A stretch of DNA of 64,000 bases. It comes from Cellulophaga omnivescoria. Its GTDB lineage: Bacteria; Bacteroidota; Bacteroidia; Flavobacteriales; Flavobacteriaceae. Where the stretch lies: assembly GCF_001999725.1 (NCBI RefSeq), contig NZ_MDDP01000013.1, positions 1 through 64,000 of the forward strand, given 5' to 3'. Below the pieces are notes generated by a model. The model was not told the origin of the DNA. It was given only the letters and a program-made list of their open reading frames with translations, and ran no database searches. Positions 19,270 through 28,664 of this stretch are shown here, in pieces. The translations under genes were made by a program, and so were the position numbers. Each line of letters begins with the position of its first letter. Position 1 is the first letter of the stretch.

Positions 19270-20361
19270 ATGAGTGCAAAAGTTATGAATGTAGACAATG
19301 AGGTAAAAGGAGCTTTTTTTGATATGGCACATACACCAAGCGTAATATTTGATAAAAATATGGTGTTTTTAGATATGAATGAAGCTGCAATATCTACACT
19401 AAATATTAAAAAATGTGATTTTATAGGGAAGTCTATTTTAGAGGCATTTCCTTATTTGGAGGGTACAGAAAGATTAGAAGCATATAAAAATGTAATTAAA
19501 ACAGGAGAACCTATCAGTTTAGATGAAATTTCTTTTTATACAGATGATAAAACTTTTGTTTTTATAGTTAGGGCTTTTAAGGTAGGAGAAGGTTTAGGTG
19601 TAACAACTTTAGATATTACAAATTTAATTACTACAATAGATAAGCTAAAAGCTACCCAAAATAATTTGCAGATTGTAAATGAAAATTTGAAATTAAAAAA
19701 TAAAGAATTAGAAGAATTCTCGTATGTTGCAGCACATGATCTTAGAGCTCCTTTAACAAATATGCAAAGCCTATTTGGTATGTTAGAGTCTAGCAATGCA
19801 ATAACAGATGAAGTAAAACCAATATTTGATAAGCTAAAATATGTTGGTAAACTTATGTGCGATAAGTTAAAGGCTTTAAACAATGTAATTGCCTTAAAAT
19901 CTAATTTAGAAGAAAAAAAAGAAAAAGTAATATTTAAAGATGTTGTAGAGAAAATAAAAGCAATACACTCAGAAAAAATAATTACCAGCAGGGCAATAAT
20001 TAAAGAAGACTTTACTGCTGTGCAAAGTATAAATTACAATCCTATACAGTTTGATAGTATTTTGCATAACTTAATATCTAACGCTATTAAATACAAACAC
20101 CCTCGCAGAAAACCAATAATAAGTATATCTACTCATTTAGAAAACAATAAACCAGTTTTACTAATTAAAGATAACGGTTTGGGCTTTGATACTAGTAACG
20201 GAAAAAGTAAAGTATTTGGTTTATTTAAAAGAATGCACACACACGTAGAAGGCTTGGGCGTTGGACTTTATATTATACATTCTATTGTTGTAGGTAACGG
20301 TGGACAAATATTAGTAGAAAGTGAAGAAAACAAAGGAACACAATTTAAAATATATTTTTAA
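19270..20361 (+). CDS. PAS-domain sensor histidine kinase
   Basis: The 363-residue protein has a PAS domain (about 10-115) with no membrane span, so it senses in the cytoplasm. A short coiled coil (about 120-150) leads to the H-box AAHDLRAPL, with phospho-acceptor His156. The catalytic domain shows the N-box LHNLISNAIKYKH near 265, DNGLGFD near 305 and GLGVGLYII near 335. Its stop overlaps the ATG of the response regulator by one base (TAATG), so the two are translationally coupled and form one signalling pair. The signal and target are unknown. Confidence 0.9.
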   Translation: MSAKVMNVDNEVKGAFFDMAHTPSVIFDKNMVFLDMNEAAISTLNIKKCDFIGKSILEAFPYLEGTERLEAYKNVIKTGEPISLDEISFYTDDKTFVFIVRAFKVGEGLGVTTLDITNLITTIDKLKATQNNLQIVNENLKLKNKELEEFSYVAAHDLRAPLTNMQSLFGMLESSNAITDEVKPIFDKLKYVGKLMCDKLKALNNVIALKSNLEEKKEKVIFKDVVEKIKAIHSEKIITSRAIIKEDFTAVQSINYNPIQFDSILHNLISNAIKYKHPRRKPIISISTHLENNKPVLLIKDNGLGFDTSNGKSKVFGLFKRMHTHVEGLGVGLYIIHSIVVGNGGQILVESEENKGTQFKIYF

Positions 20362-20759
20362 TGGATAAAAATACAACCAACTTATGTAAAATTTTACTAA
20401 TTGAAGATGATGTAGTAACTAACTTTATAACAACTAGTAAATTAAACAATTTAGGATATAATAACATAACTGCTGTAGAAAATGGTAAAGAAGCTATAGA
20501 ATATTTAAAACACAATAAGCCAGACTTAATTGTATTAGATATTAATATGCCTATTATGGATGGTTTTGAGTTTATGGAGAGTAAAGAGCAAAACTGTATT
20601 TGTATGGGTGTGCCTATTGTAATTGTAACTTCTTCTGGCAGACCTTCAGATAAAGAAAAAGCTAAAACATTTTTAGATGTAATTAGTTATTTAGAAAAAC
20701 CATTAAATTATGATAAACTTCAAAAAATATTAATGTCTTTAAGAGAATGTTTAAAATAA
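20361..20759 (+). CDS. Single-domain response regulator
   Basis: This is a 132-residue CheY-like receiver: LLIEDD (12-17) provides the acidic pocket, Asp60 in LIVLDINMP is the phosphorylation site, VTSSG supplies the switch Thr/Ser, and YLEKPL carries the conserved Lys. There is no output domain, so it acts by protein contact or as a phosphorelay intermediate. It is coupled to the upstream PAS kinase by a 1-bp overlap and ended by a bidirectional terminator. Confidence 0.93.
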   Translation: MDKNTTNLCKILLIEDDVVTNFITTSKLNNLGYNNITAVENGKEAIEYLKHNKPDLIVLDINMPIMDGFEFMESKEQNCICMGVPIVIVTSSGRPSDKEKAKTFLDVISYLEKPLNYDKLQKILMSLRECLK

Positions 20760-20760
20760 T

Positions 20761-20786
20761 AAATGCCTTGTTTTTACAAGGCATTT
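20761..20786. terminator. Bidirectional intrinsic terminator
   Basis: The stem AAATGCCTTG/CAAGGCATTT with a 6-base loop lies between the convergent response regulator and LURP-one-like genes. Confidence 0.85.
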
Positions 20787-20794
20787 AATTTATG

Positions 20795-21391
20795 TTATCC
20801 TCTTCTTCTTTCTAGTAAAATCATCATCATTAAGCCTAGCATAATACGGTCGTCATCGTCATTATCTAGTTCGCCTAGTTTGGTTAGTTCAAAATTTCTG
20901 CCAAAAAATGAAGCAGATTTTTTTAGTTTAATAATAGACTTGCCTTGGTTATCTTTTACGATATAAGAAGGATTAAATAAATAACCAGTAAACATACTTA
21001 ACACGGGAATTTCTCCTAACATAGAGTCAAAAACTTTAACCCAAGGATTTTCTTCAGATATATTGTATTGTTGCTTTTGGTTTTCATCTATAATATCGTA
21101 ATGTGCTTTCCATAAAGATCTCCATCCTTTACGAGCAACTTTGCCAAATTCTTTACCATTTTCATCTTTAAAGGCATAGGCAGCAGAAAAATCTAACCAT
21201 TTATCTGCCTTAATGCTATAATTAACCTTTGCTTTAGATTCGTCACTATAAATTTTAATTTCTTCTTTAAACTTAAACATCTTTTGTTTAACATATGCTA
21301 TTGTTTTACCACTAGCATCTGTAGCAGTAAAATCGTTAGAAAATGAAGAAATTTTAAATTGAAACTTTACAGGAAATTGAATGTTTTGCAT
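20795..21391 (-). CDS. LURP-one-related / tubby-like hypothetical protein
   Basis: The 198-residue protein has repeated beta-strand pairs such as FTATDASGKTIAYVKQKMF and YAFKDENGKEFGKVARKG. This is the alternating pattern of the LURP-one/phospholipid-scramblase-like barrel fold. A hydrophobic stretch lies near residue 120-140 (ISEENPW to SMFTGYLF). The C-terminus (DNDDDDRIMLGLMMMILLERRRG) is acidic, then hydrophobic, then basic, like the buried helix of tubby-type proteins. There is no signal peptide. It is a single gene whose function is unknown; the fold assignment is by pattern only. Confidence 0.55.
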   Translation of the reverse strand: MQNIQFPVKFQFKISSFSNDFTATDASGKTIAYVKQKMFKFKEEIKIYSDESKAKVNYSIKADKWLDFSAAYAFKDENGKEFGKVARKGWRSLWKAHYDIIDENQKQQYNISEENPWVKVFDSMLGEIPVLSMFTGYLFNPSYIVKDNQGKSIIKLKKSASFFGRNFELTKLGELDNDDDDRIMLGLMMMILLERRRG

Positions 21392-21524
21392 AAAATAAAT
21401 CTAAGTTTTAGTTGTTTATAGGTTATATAACTCTTTGGAGCTTGTGTTATTGCGTTAAAATAATAACATAAATATTTAATAACATTTAGCACCTTAAAAC
21501 AATTTGTCTATTTTTTAAATTATT

Positions 21525-23105
21525 TTAATTTTTTTTCCAATCTATAAGTTCACTAGGGTAATAGTTCACTCTCATACTGTTTAAATAAGGGGTTTGGTTA
21601 GCTAATCTATTTTTGTAGTTTTCCCAATTCCTATTTTCTTTTATGGTCCAATTTAGCTCAGAGTAACCAATAATTCTTGGAAAGGCTAAATATTCTAATT
21701 CCTCAATATTACTAATAGTTTCAGACCATAAAGGAGCTTCAATTCCTAATACTTGTTCTTTAGGTAAATTTTTTATAAAGTTTTCTGGTGTCCATAAATA
21801 AGCCGTGTCTACAGGTATATAAGCTGCCCAAGTTAAACCGTGTTTAGACAGGGAATCGTATTTCATATCTAAATAAGTTTTTTTAGCTGGTGATAAAATA
21901 ATTTTCATACCCTTATTTAAAGCCAATTTTGCGTTTTTTTCACTTCTCCAATATTGTGTTATGGCATTGTTTTTAATATCAGTTGTAGCAATTTCATCCC
22001 AACCTATTGGTGTTTTTCCGTGACTTTCTACAATTTTTGATACTTTTAAAATAAACTTTTTAAAATCTTTCTTTTTAGTAACGTGGCTTTCATCACCGCC
22101 TAAATGAAAATATGGTCCTGGAGAAATTGCAGAAATTTCTCTTACCACATCATCTATAAAAGCGTATACAAGATCTTTATTTGTGTCTAAAGTACTAAAG
22201 CCAACGCGCATACCAGTATAAACTTTTGGTGTTTTTCCGTTGCCATTTAGTTGTGGGTAAGCTACAGCGGCTGCGTTTGTATGTCCGGGCATATCTATTT
22301 CTGGTACAATTGTAATATGCCTTTTGGTTGCATAACGTACAATTTCTTTAAAATCTTCTTGGGTATAAAACCCTCCAGGGCCACCGCCAACTTCTGTGCT
22401 AGCGCCAATTTCTGTTAATTTTGGCCAAGATTTAATTTCTATTCTCCAACCTTGGTCATCTGTTAAATGTAAGTGCAATGCATTAAATTTATAGTAAGCT
22501 AAAATATCTAGGTATTTTTTAACATCTTCTACACTAAAAAAATGTCTCGCAACATCTAACATTGTGCCTCTATACTCATAATTAGGTTGGTCTATTATTT
22601 TTCCACTAGGTACAAGCCACATTTTATGGGTAGTAAGCGTATCATTGCTTTTTAGAGGTATAATTTGTCTTAGTGTTTGTATCCCTCTAAAGGCTCCAGC
22701 AGCTGTTTTAGCATTTATAATAATAGAGTCCTGTGTAATATACATTTGGTAAGCTTCTTTACTTTTTAGCTCCAAGCTATCAGTTTTGTTAATGTATATA
22801 ATTTTAGATGTATTTGTATTTGTAGTGTTTACAGGAACATCTAATTTAATTTTAGCACTTATTTTGTTAGATAAAAAGGAGCCTACTTGTTTAAAACCAG
22901 AGTCGCTAGATGTAAAAATAGCAGTATTTTTATCCAACCCAAAAGCACTATTAGTTGGTGTTATTTTTAATGGTAAGGGAATCATATTCTCTGCAGATAA
23001 ATCTGTAGTGGGGTATTTTATAATTACTCTTTTTTCTTGGCAGGCAATTATTAAAAAAAGACCAATAAGGGTTAAAAAGGTTCTAAACAAGATAGAGTTT
23101 TTCAT
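21525..23105 (-). CDS. Beta-N-acetylhexosaminidase, GH20 lipoprotein
   Basis: GH20 enzymes remove terminal beta-linked GlcNAc or GalNAc by substrate-assisted catalysis. The 526-residue precursor has a lipoprotein signal (LIIAC, Cys about 22). An N-terminal GH20b-like domain follows, then the TIM barrel starting near 165 with HLHLTDDQGWR and EIDMPGHT. The catalytic Asp-Glu pair lies in HLGGDESH (about 337-338). It is likely outer-membrane or periplasmic, acting on chitin oligomers, glycans or peptidoglycan fragments. It starts 9 bp after the stop of an SGNH hydrolase gene on the same strand, so the two probably act together on acetylated sugars. Confidence 0.93.
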   Translation of the reverse strand: MKNSILFRTFLTLIGLFLIIACQEKRVIIKYPTTDLSAENMIPLPLKITPTNSAFGLDKNTAIFTSSDSGFKQVGSFLSNKISAKIKLDVPVNTTNTNTSKIIYINKTDSLELKSKEAYQMYITQDSIIINAKTAAGAFRGIQTLRQIIPLKSNDTLTTHKMWLVPSGKIIDQPNYEYRGTMLDVARHFFSVEDVKKYLDILAYYKFNALHLHLTDDQGWRIEIKSWPKLTEIGASTEVGGGPGGFYTQEDFKEIVRYATKRHITIVPEIDMPGHTNAAAVAYPQLNGNGKTPKVYTGMRVGFSTLDTNKDLVYAFIDDVVREISAISPGPYFHLGGDESHVTKKKDFKKFILKVSKIVESHGKTPIGWDEIATTDIKNNAITQYWRSEKNAKLALNKGMKIILSPAKKTYLDMKYDSLSKHGLTWAAYIPVDTAYLWTPENFIKNLPKEQVLGIEAPLWSETISNIEELEYLAFPRIIGYSELNWTIKENRNWENYKNRLANQTPYLNSMRVNYYPSELIDWKKN

Positions 23106-23114
23106 TTAAAGTGG

Positions 23115-23759
23115 TTAATTAATATAGTTTGTAATTACGCTTTGCCAAATTTGGTAACCTTTAGCGTTCATATGTAGATTATCTTTTGTAAAAATATCAG
23201 TCTTAACTTTATTGCCATTTAGCATTGGTTTCCATACATCTACATAACTAATGTTTGGGTCTTTTTTTGCTATTTTTTTGTATTTTCTGTTTAGCTTTTT
23301 ATAGTCCTTTTTTAAATGCCATCTTGCAATACTGGGCTTAACAGATATTAAAACAATTTGTGTGGTAGTATTAGCACTTTTTATTTTAGTAATTATTTGT
23401 TTTAGTTGTGTTAGTATTAGATTGCAGTTTCTGTTCCCTGCTATATCATTATCACCTTCATAAATAAAAACTTGTTTAGGGTTGTATGCTAATATTAAAT
23501 CATCAGTAAAAAACAATAAATCTTCTGCAGTAGAACCACCAAAACCAGTGTTTATAATGTTCTTGTTTGGAAAATCTTTTTGTATTGTTTTCCAATATTT
23601 AATGCTAGAACTACCAGTAAAAACAATGCTTGGTTGTGTGCTATTACGTTTACTACTATATTTTTCTTGAAGCTTTTGTACTTCATTATAAAAACGATGT
23701 TTGTTTTGGCTAAAACCAAAAAAGGTGATAAATAAAAAAAAGGATAGTAAAACTCTCAT
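23115..23759 (-). CDS. Secreted SGNH/GDSL-family hydrolase (esterase)
   Basis: The 214-residue precursor has an N-terminal signal peptide (to about residue 18, FFGFSQ). Block I is FTGSSSIKYW (47-56), with the nucleophile probably Ser50 or Ser51. Block II is NTGFGGST (70-77), block III is YEGDNDIAGN with the oxyanion-hole Asn, and the C-terminal DNLHMNAKGY provides Asp and His. This pattern is typical of acetyl-esterases of glycans, and pairing with the GH20 gene suggests O-deacetylation before hexosaminidase action. The substrate is inferred from context only. Confidence 0.85.
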   Translation of the reverse strand: MRVLLSFFLFITFFGFSQNKHRFYNEVQKLQEKYSSKRNSTQPSIVFTGSSSIKYWKTIQKDFPNKNIINTGFGGSTAEDLLFFTDDLILAYNPKQVFIYEGDNDIAGNRNCNLILTQLKQIITKIKSANTTTQIVLISVKPSIARWHLKKDYKKLNRKYKKIAKKDPNISYVDVWKPMLNGNKVKTDIFTKDNLHMNAKGYQIWQSVITNYIN

Positions 23760-23970
23760 ACTTTCAAATATAATGTTAATATGGCTTGCATTTATATGTT
23801 ATATATGTATTTTTTATAGGTATAAGATAATATTTTAATAAAGGTAATTTTTAAAAGTAACAAACTTTTTTGTAGTGTGTGCAGAGTTTTATTAATGTAT
23901 TCTATTAGAGTTAATTACAGTTTGGGTCTTAACATTTTCTAAAAGAAAGTGTTAACCATAAAAATAGCAT

Positions 23971-23978
23971 TACTTTTG
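23971..23978 (+). promoter_or_regulatory. -7 promoter box upstream of the RhlE-type helicase gene
   Basis: TACTTTTG is an exact TAnnTTTG match, giving a leader of about 50 nt before the ATG at 24035. Long leaders are common for cold-inducible helicase genes. No clear -33 element is visible. Confidence 0.4.
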
Positions 23979-24034
23979 CATTTAATTTTAAGAACAGACT
24001 CTAATATAAAGTTACAGTTCAGTAATACTAATTT

Positions 24035-25321
24035 ATGACATTTAAAAACTTAGGTTTATCTAATAATCTATTAAAAGCAATAGATAAAAAGGGGTATACT
24101 ACTCCGTCTCCAATACAAGAAAAAGCAATACCACCAGTTTTAGAAGGTAAAGATGTTTTAGCATCTGCACAAACAGGAACAGGTAAAACAGCTGGTTTTA
24201 CTTTACCATTATTACATTTGTTATCTCAAGAAAAACCATTAAGAAACAGGCCTGTACGTGGTTTAATATTAACGCCAACAAGAGAATTAGCTGCTCAAAT
24301 ATATGCTAATGTTAAAGAGTATAGCGAGTTTTTAGATTTGCGCTCTGCCGTAATATTTGGTGGAGTAAACCAAAAACCGCAAATAGCAAATTTAAAAAGA
24401 GGAATGGATGTTTTGGTGGCTACACCTGGGCGCTTACTAGATCTTCATAACCAAAAGTTTTTGTCTTTAAATAAAGTAGAAATTTTTGTTTTAGACGAAG
24501 CAGACCGTATGTTAGATATGGGTTTTTTACGAGATATAGAGCGCGTAATGAAATTAATACCAGAAAAGAGGCAAAACTTAATGTTCTCGGCAACTTTTTC
24601 TAAAGATATTAAAAAGCTAGCTCACGGTATTTTAAATAACCCTATACAGGTTGAAGCTACACCAGAAAATACAGCTGTAGAAGTAATTAAGCAAAAAGTT
24701 TATAGAGTTGCAAAAGGTAAAAAAACGGGGTTAATTATAAAGTTAATTTCCGACGGTAATTGGCAACAAGTTTTAGTTTTTACAAGAACTAAACACGGTG
24801 CAAATAATTTGTGTAAAAAAATGAGTGCTAAAGGAATTTCTGCAGCAGCTATACACGGTAATAAAAGTCAGGGTGCACGTACAAAAGCTTTAGATGGATT
24901 TAAAAAAGGTACCTTACGTGTTTTAGTAGCTACAGATATTGCAGCACGTGGTTTAGATATACCTTTATTACCGCACGTTATTAATTATGAAATTCCAAAC
25001 GTGTCTGAAGATTATGTACACCGTATTGGTAGAACAGGAAGGGCAGGAGCTAGTGGGGAGGCTGTTTCTTTAGTAAGTGCAGATGAAACAACTTATCTTA
25101 AAGACATCCAAAAATTAATTGGAATGCAAATTCCTGTAGAAATTGTAGAAGGTTTTGAGCCAGATCCTAATGCGTCTACAAAACCAATAAAACAAGGGCA
25201 ACGTGGTGGTTCTAGAAACTCTAGTAACAGACCTAAAAAAACAGGATCTAAAACTAGTTCTAGTAATAATCGTAAACCTAAACGTAATAATGACCGTAGG
25301 TCTAACAATAAACACAATTAA
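24035..25321 (+). CDS. rhlE: DEAD-box RNA helicase, RhlE type
   Basis: This 428-residue ATP-dependent RNA helicase probably acts in ribosome assembly or mRNA turnover, often at low temperature. It shows the Q motif ([11 protein letters not shown]), Walker A AQTGTGKT (45-52), [16 protein letters not shown] at about 154-157 (LDEADRMLD), SAT, and the helicase C motifs ARGLD and [10 protein letters not shown]. The C-terminal tail from about 375 is basic and low-complexity (Arg, Asn, Ser, Lys), as in RhlE-type proteins. A small VF530-family gene follows 5 bp later, presumably on the same transcript. Confidence 0.92.
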   Translation: MTFKNLGLSNNLLKAIDKKGYTTPSPIQEKAIPPVLEGKDVLASAQTGTGKTAGFTLPLLHLLSQEKPLRNRPVRGLILTPTRELAAQIYANVKEYSEFLDLRSAVIFGGVNQKPQIANLKRGMDVLVATPGRLLDLHNQKFLSLNKVEIFVLDEADRMLDMGFLRDIERVMKLIPEKRQNLMFSATFSKDIKKLAHGILNNPIQVEATPENTAVEVIKQKVYRVAKGKKTGLIIKLISDGNWQQVLVFTRTKHGANNLCKKMSAKGISAAAIHGNKSQGARTKALDGFKKGTLRVLVATDIAARGLDIPLLPHVINYEIPNVSEDYVHRIGRTGRAGASGEAVSLVSADETTYLKDIQKLIGMQIPVEIVEGFEPDPNASTKPIKQGQRGGSRNSSNRPKKTGSKTSSSNNRKPKRNNDRRSNNKHN

Positions 25322-25326
25322 TAACA

Positions 25327-25554
25327 ATGCAAAAGTCTAATGACCCTTTACACGGTGTAAAACTAGCAACTATTATAGATGAGCTGGTAGACTTTTATGG
25401 CTGGGAATATATGGGTAATACAGTTAATATACGCTGTTTTACCCACAGGCCAACAGTAAAATCTAGCCTTCATTTTTTACGCAGAACACCTTGGGCGCGT
25501 GCTAAAGTAGAGCAAATGTATTTACAATTTTTGCAAGAAAAAGAAAAGCAATAA
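25327..25554 (+). CDS. VF530 family small DNA-binding-like protein (DUF2132)
   Basis: This 75-residue protein matches the VF530 family: DPLHGVKLATIIDELVDFYGW, then INIRCF-type strand (VNIRCFTHRPTVKSS), then FLRRTPWARAKVE. The Vibrio VF530 structure has a fold that suggests nucleic-acid binding, but the role is not established. It lies 5 bp after the RhlE-type helicase and so is cotranscribed with it; a link to RNA or DNA metabolism is inference. Confidence 0.85.
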   Translation: MQKSNDPLHGVKLATIIDELVDFYGWEYMGNTVNIRCFTHRPTVKSSLHFLRRTPWARAKVEQMYLQFLQEKEKQ

Positions 25555-25650
25555 TGCTATTCTACTTTTTGTTAGTTTAAATAAATTACTCTTAATTTTT
25601 GTGCCCTAAAAAAATATAGTCTTTGTACTTTTACCAAAACTTTTTTTAGG

Positions 25651-26427
25651 ATGAACTCTAGAAGCAAACAATTACAAGCTATAGACAGGTTATTAACCAT
25701 AATGGAAGAGTTGCGAGAGCAATGTCCTTGGGATAAAAAGCAAACTCTACAATCTCTGCGTCATTTAACTATAGAAGAAACGTATGAGTTAGGCGATGCT
25801 ATTTTAGACAACAATTTAGAAGAAGTTAAAAAAGAATTAGGAGACTTATTATTGCACATAGTATTTTATGCTAAAATTGGTAGTGAAACAAATGATTTTG
25901 ATATAGCAGATGTTGCAAATGAAATTTGTGATAAATTAATTCATCGTCATCCACATATTTACGGAGATGTAAAGGTAGAAGATGAAGAAGAGGTAAAACG
26001 CAACTGGGAAAAACTGAAACTAAAAGAAGGAAAAAAAAGTGTTTTGGAAGGTGTTCCTAAAAGTTTACCTGCCCTAGTAAAAGCAAGTAGAATACAAGAC
26101 AAAGTTGCCGGTGTAGGATTTGATTGGGAAGAACCACAACAGGTATTTGAAAAAGTGCAGGAAGAACTAGCAGAGTTGCAAGAAGAAGTAAATGATGCTA
26201 ACCAAGACAAAATAGAGGCAGAGTTTGGTGATGTGTTATTTTCTATGATAAATTACGCACGTTTTTTAAAGGTAAACCCCGAAGATGCTTTAGAACGTAC
26301 CAATAAAAAGTTTATAAAAAGATTTCAGTATTTAGAGAATAAAGCAATTGAAATGAATACATCTTTACAGGATATGACACTCGCCGAGATGGATGTTTTT
26401 TGGAACCAGGCAAAAAAAGAAAATTAA
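25651..26427 (+). CDS. mazG: Nucleoside triphosphate pyrophosphohydrolase MazG
   Basis: MazG hydrolyses canonical and non-canonical NTPs to NMP and PPi, so it cleans the nucleotide pool. The 258-residue protein carries the two tandem MazG domains: the first has CPWDKKQTLQSLRHLTIEE (25-43) and later KKELGDLLLH with the metal-binding EExxE and ExxD residues; the second has EELAELQEEV and EFGDVLFSMINYAR. The length matches the E. coli protein (263). It lies 96 bp after the VF530 gene and 54 bp before a MATE exporter gene. Confidence 0.95.
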   Translation: MNSRSKQLQAIDRLLTIMEELREQCPWDKKQTLQSLRHLTIEETYELGDAILDNNLEEVKKELGDLLLHIVFYAKIGSETNDFDIADVANEICDKLIHRHPHIYGDVKVEDEEEVKRNWEKLKLKEGKKSVLEGVPKSLPALVKASRIQDKVAGVGFDWEEPQQVFEKVQEELAELQEEVNDANQDKIEAEFGDVLFSMINYARFLKVNPEDALERTNKKFIKRFQYLENKAIEMNTSLQDMTLAEMDVFWNQAKKEN

Positions 26428-26481
26428 TACTGTTATTAGATCTAAAATAATTTTACTTTCATTTTTTAAAGCATTCTAAAT

Positions 26482-27855
26482 TTGAAACAATATACCAAAG
26501 AATTTAAATACAACTTAAAGCTAGCATTCCCAGTTATATTAGGCTTGTTGGGGCACACATTTGTAGGTTTTGCAGATAATATAATGGTTGGCCAATTGGG
26601 AACAGCAGAATTGGCAGCTGTATCTTTAGGTAATAGCTTTGTGTTTATAGCAATGTCTTTTGGTATTGGTTTTTCTACTGCAATAACACCATTAGTGGCA
26701 GAGGCAGACGGAGCAAATAATGTTAACAATGCTAAAAGTGCATTAAAGCACGGACTTATATTGTGTACCGTTTTAGGTTTATTTTTGTTTGGAGTTATAC
26801 TGTTAGGTAAGCCTTTAATGTATTTAATGAAACAACCGCCAGAGGTTGTAGAATTGGCTATACCTTATTTAGATTTGGTAGCTTTTTCATTGGTTCCACT
26901 GGTAATTTTTCAGGCATTTAAACAATTTTCAGACGGTTTATCGCAAACAAAATATCCTATGTATGTTACCTTAATAGGTAATGCTATAAATATACTTTTA
27001 AACTATTTGCTAATTTTTGGAACTTTTGGTTTTCCTAAGCTTGGTATAATTGGTGCCGCTATTGGTACTTTGGTATCTAGGGTTGCTATGGTGGTTTTAT
27101 TTTGGGTAATACTAAAACAAACCAAAAAATTTCATAAGTACGTTACAGGTTTCAACTTTAAAAAAATAGAAAGTAATGTAATGAAAAAAATTATGAGTAT
27201 TGGTTTTCCATCTGCATTGCAAATGTTTTTTGAGGTAGCAATTTTTACGGCAGCAATATGGATAAGCGGTGTTCTGGGTAAAAACCCACAGGCAGCAAAC
27301 CAAATAGCATTAAACCTATCTAGTATGACGTTTATGGTGGGTATGGGGCTAGGTGTAGCTGCAATGGTACGCGTAGGTAACCAAAAAGGATTGGGTAACT
27401 TTAAAGATTTGCGCAGAATGGCACAATCTATATTTTTACTCACATTTTTATTAGAAGTTATTTTTGCTGCTCTATTTTTAATATTTAGACATTGGTTACC
27501 AACAGTGTATTTAGATGTAAATGATGCCGCAAATATTGTAGATAATACAGAGGTTATTATAATAGCAGCTCAACTACTACTTGTTGCAGCATTTTTTCAA
27601 ATTTCAGACGGATTGCAAGTTGTAGTGTTAGGAGCATTGCGTGGTTTACAAGATGTTACCATACCAACAATAATTACCTTTATTGCTTATTGGCTAATTG
27701 GTTTTCCTATTTGTTTTTATTTAGGGTTATACACACCTTTAAAAAGTACAGGAATTTGGATTGGCTTATTGGCTGGCCTAACTGCATCTGCCTTATTATT
27801 GTATATTAGATTTAATATGCTAACAAAAAAATTAATACTTAATACAGAAGAATAA
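26482..27855 (+). CDS. MATE family efflux transporter
   Basis: This 457-residue inner-membrane protein has about 12 hydrophobic segments. The N-terminus (AFPVILGLLGHTFVGFADN, then IMVGQLGTAELAAVSLG) is typical of the NorM-like MATE family, which exports drugs or organic cations by Na+ or H+ antiport. The start is TTG at 26482, because family members begin close to QYTKEFKYN and the next in-frame ATG is inside the first helix. This TTG is also the end of a TAAATTTG string that mimics a -7 promoter box. A small acidic protein gene follows after 2 bp and a PAP2 gene after that, so the three look cotranscribed. Confidence 0.9.
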   Translation: MKQYTKEFKYNLKLAFPVILGLLGHTFVGFADNIMVGQLGTAELAAVSLGNSFVFIAMSFGIGFSTAITPLVAEADGANNVNNAKSALKHGLILCTVLGLFLFGVILLGKPLMYLMKQPPEVVELAIPYLDLVAFSLVPLVIFQAFKQFSDGLSQTKYPMYVTLIGNAINILLNYLLIFGTFGFPKLGIIGAAIGTLVSRVAMVVLFWVILKQTKKFHKYVTGFNFKKIESNVMKKIMSIGFPSALQMFFEVAIFTAAIWISGVLGKNPQAANQIALNLSSMTFMVGMGLGVAAMVRVGNQKGLGNFKDLRRMAQSIFLLTFLLEVIFAALFLIFRHWLPTVYLDVNDAANIVDNTEVIIIAAQLLLVAAFFQISDGLQVVVLGALRGLQDVTIPTIITFIAYWLIGFPICFYLGLYTPLKSTGIWIGLLAGLTASALLLYIRFNMLTKKLILNTEE

Positions 27856-27857
27856 TT

Positions 27858-28085
27858 ATGGATTTTCCAAAATTTTTATTGGGCGACAACACAGATTACC
27901 CAACCGCTATATTTATTATACATACAGATTATCCTAGGTTTATAATTAATTTAGAGGATGATGAGGTAGAGTGGCTAGAAGATTTTACAAAAGAGGATGA
28001 AGCAGAACTAACAGAAGAGGCAGAAAAATTAATTGCTGAAGCTACAGCTTTTTACGACAGAGAAATTTCTCGTTACGAAGAATAA
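27858..28085 (+). CDS. Small acidic conserved hypothetical protein
   Basis: This 75-residue protein has a hydrophobic N-terminal half with beta-strand character (TAIFIIHTDYPRFIINL) and a strongly acidic C-terminal helix (EWLEDFTKEDEAELTEEAEK). It has no signal peptide and no motif I recognise. It starts 2 bp after the MATE stop and ends 9 bp before the PAP2 gene, so it is translated from the same message. The tight spacing and clean start support a real gene. Confidence 0.75.
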   Translation: MDFPKFLLGDNTDYPTAIFIIHTDYPRFIINLEDDEVEWLEDFTKEDEAELTEEAEKLIAEATAFYDREISRYEE

Positions 28086-28094
28086 TTTACTATT

Positions 28095-28664
28095 ATGCTT
28101 GAAGAATTAATACAATACGATACCAACTTTTTTTTATACTTAAATAATTTAGGAACTAGTACTTGGGATGGTTTTTGGATGTTTGTTACCAATAAAAAAA
28201 GTTCTATACCATTGTATGCTGTGTTGTTATTTTTTACGTACAAGCAAGTTGGATTTAAAAAAACAATTTTAATATTAGTATCTGTAGGTATTTTAATAGG
28301 TGCAACAGACCAATTGGCTAATTTTTTTAAATATGGTATTGCACGTTTAAGGCCTTGCCATAATACAGATTTAGATGGTTTAGTACGTTTGGTAAAAAGT
28401 TCCTGTGGTGGTAAATATGGCTACTTTTCTGCACACGCAGCAAATTCTTTTGCTGTTGCAGTATTTTTTGGAAATGTGCTTAAAGATAAATTTAAATACA
28501 TAAAAGTACTCCTACTTACTTGGGCAGCATTTGTTGCCTACAGCAGAATATACATTGGTGTACATTATACATTAGATGTTGCTACAGGTATTGTAATTGG
28601 TAGTTTTTTAGGCTTTATTTTCTGCAAATTAATGCAACTAATGGCAGCTAAGTTAAAGCTATAA
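28095..28664 (+). CDS. PAP2-family membrane phosphatase
   Basis: The 189-residue inner-membrane protein has about five hydrophobic helices and all three parts of the PAP2 signature: KYGIARLRP (K-x6-RP), FSAHAANSF (in place of PSGH) and SRIYIGVHYTLD (SR-x5-H-x3-D). PAP2 enzymes dephosphorylate lipid phosphates such as undecaprenyl pyrophosphate or phosphatidylglycerophosphate. The likely role is lipid-carrier recycling in the envelope, but the substrate is not determined. It is the last gene after MATE and ends one base before a convergent gene. Confidence 0.9.
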   Translation: MLEELIQYDTNFFLYLNNLGTSTWDGFWMFVTNKKSSIPLYAVLLFFTYKQVGFKKTILILVSVGILIGATDQLANFFKYGIARLRPCHNTDLDGLVRLVKSSCGGKYGYFSAHAANSFAVAVFFGNVLKDKFKYIKVLLLTWAAFVAYSRIYIGVHYTLDVATGIVIGSFLGFIFCKLMQLMAAKLKL

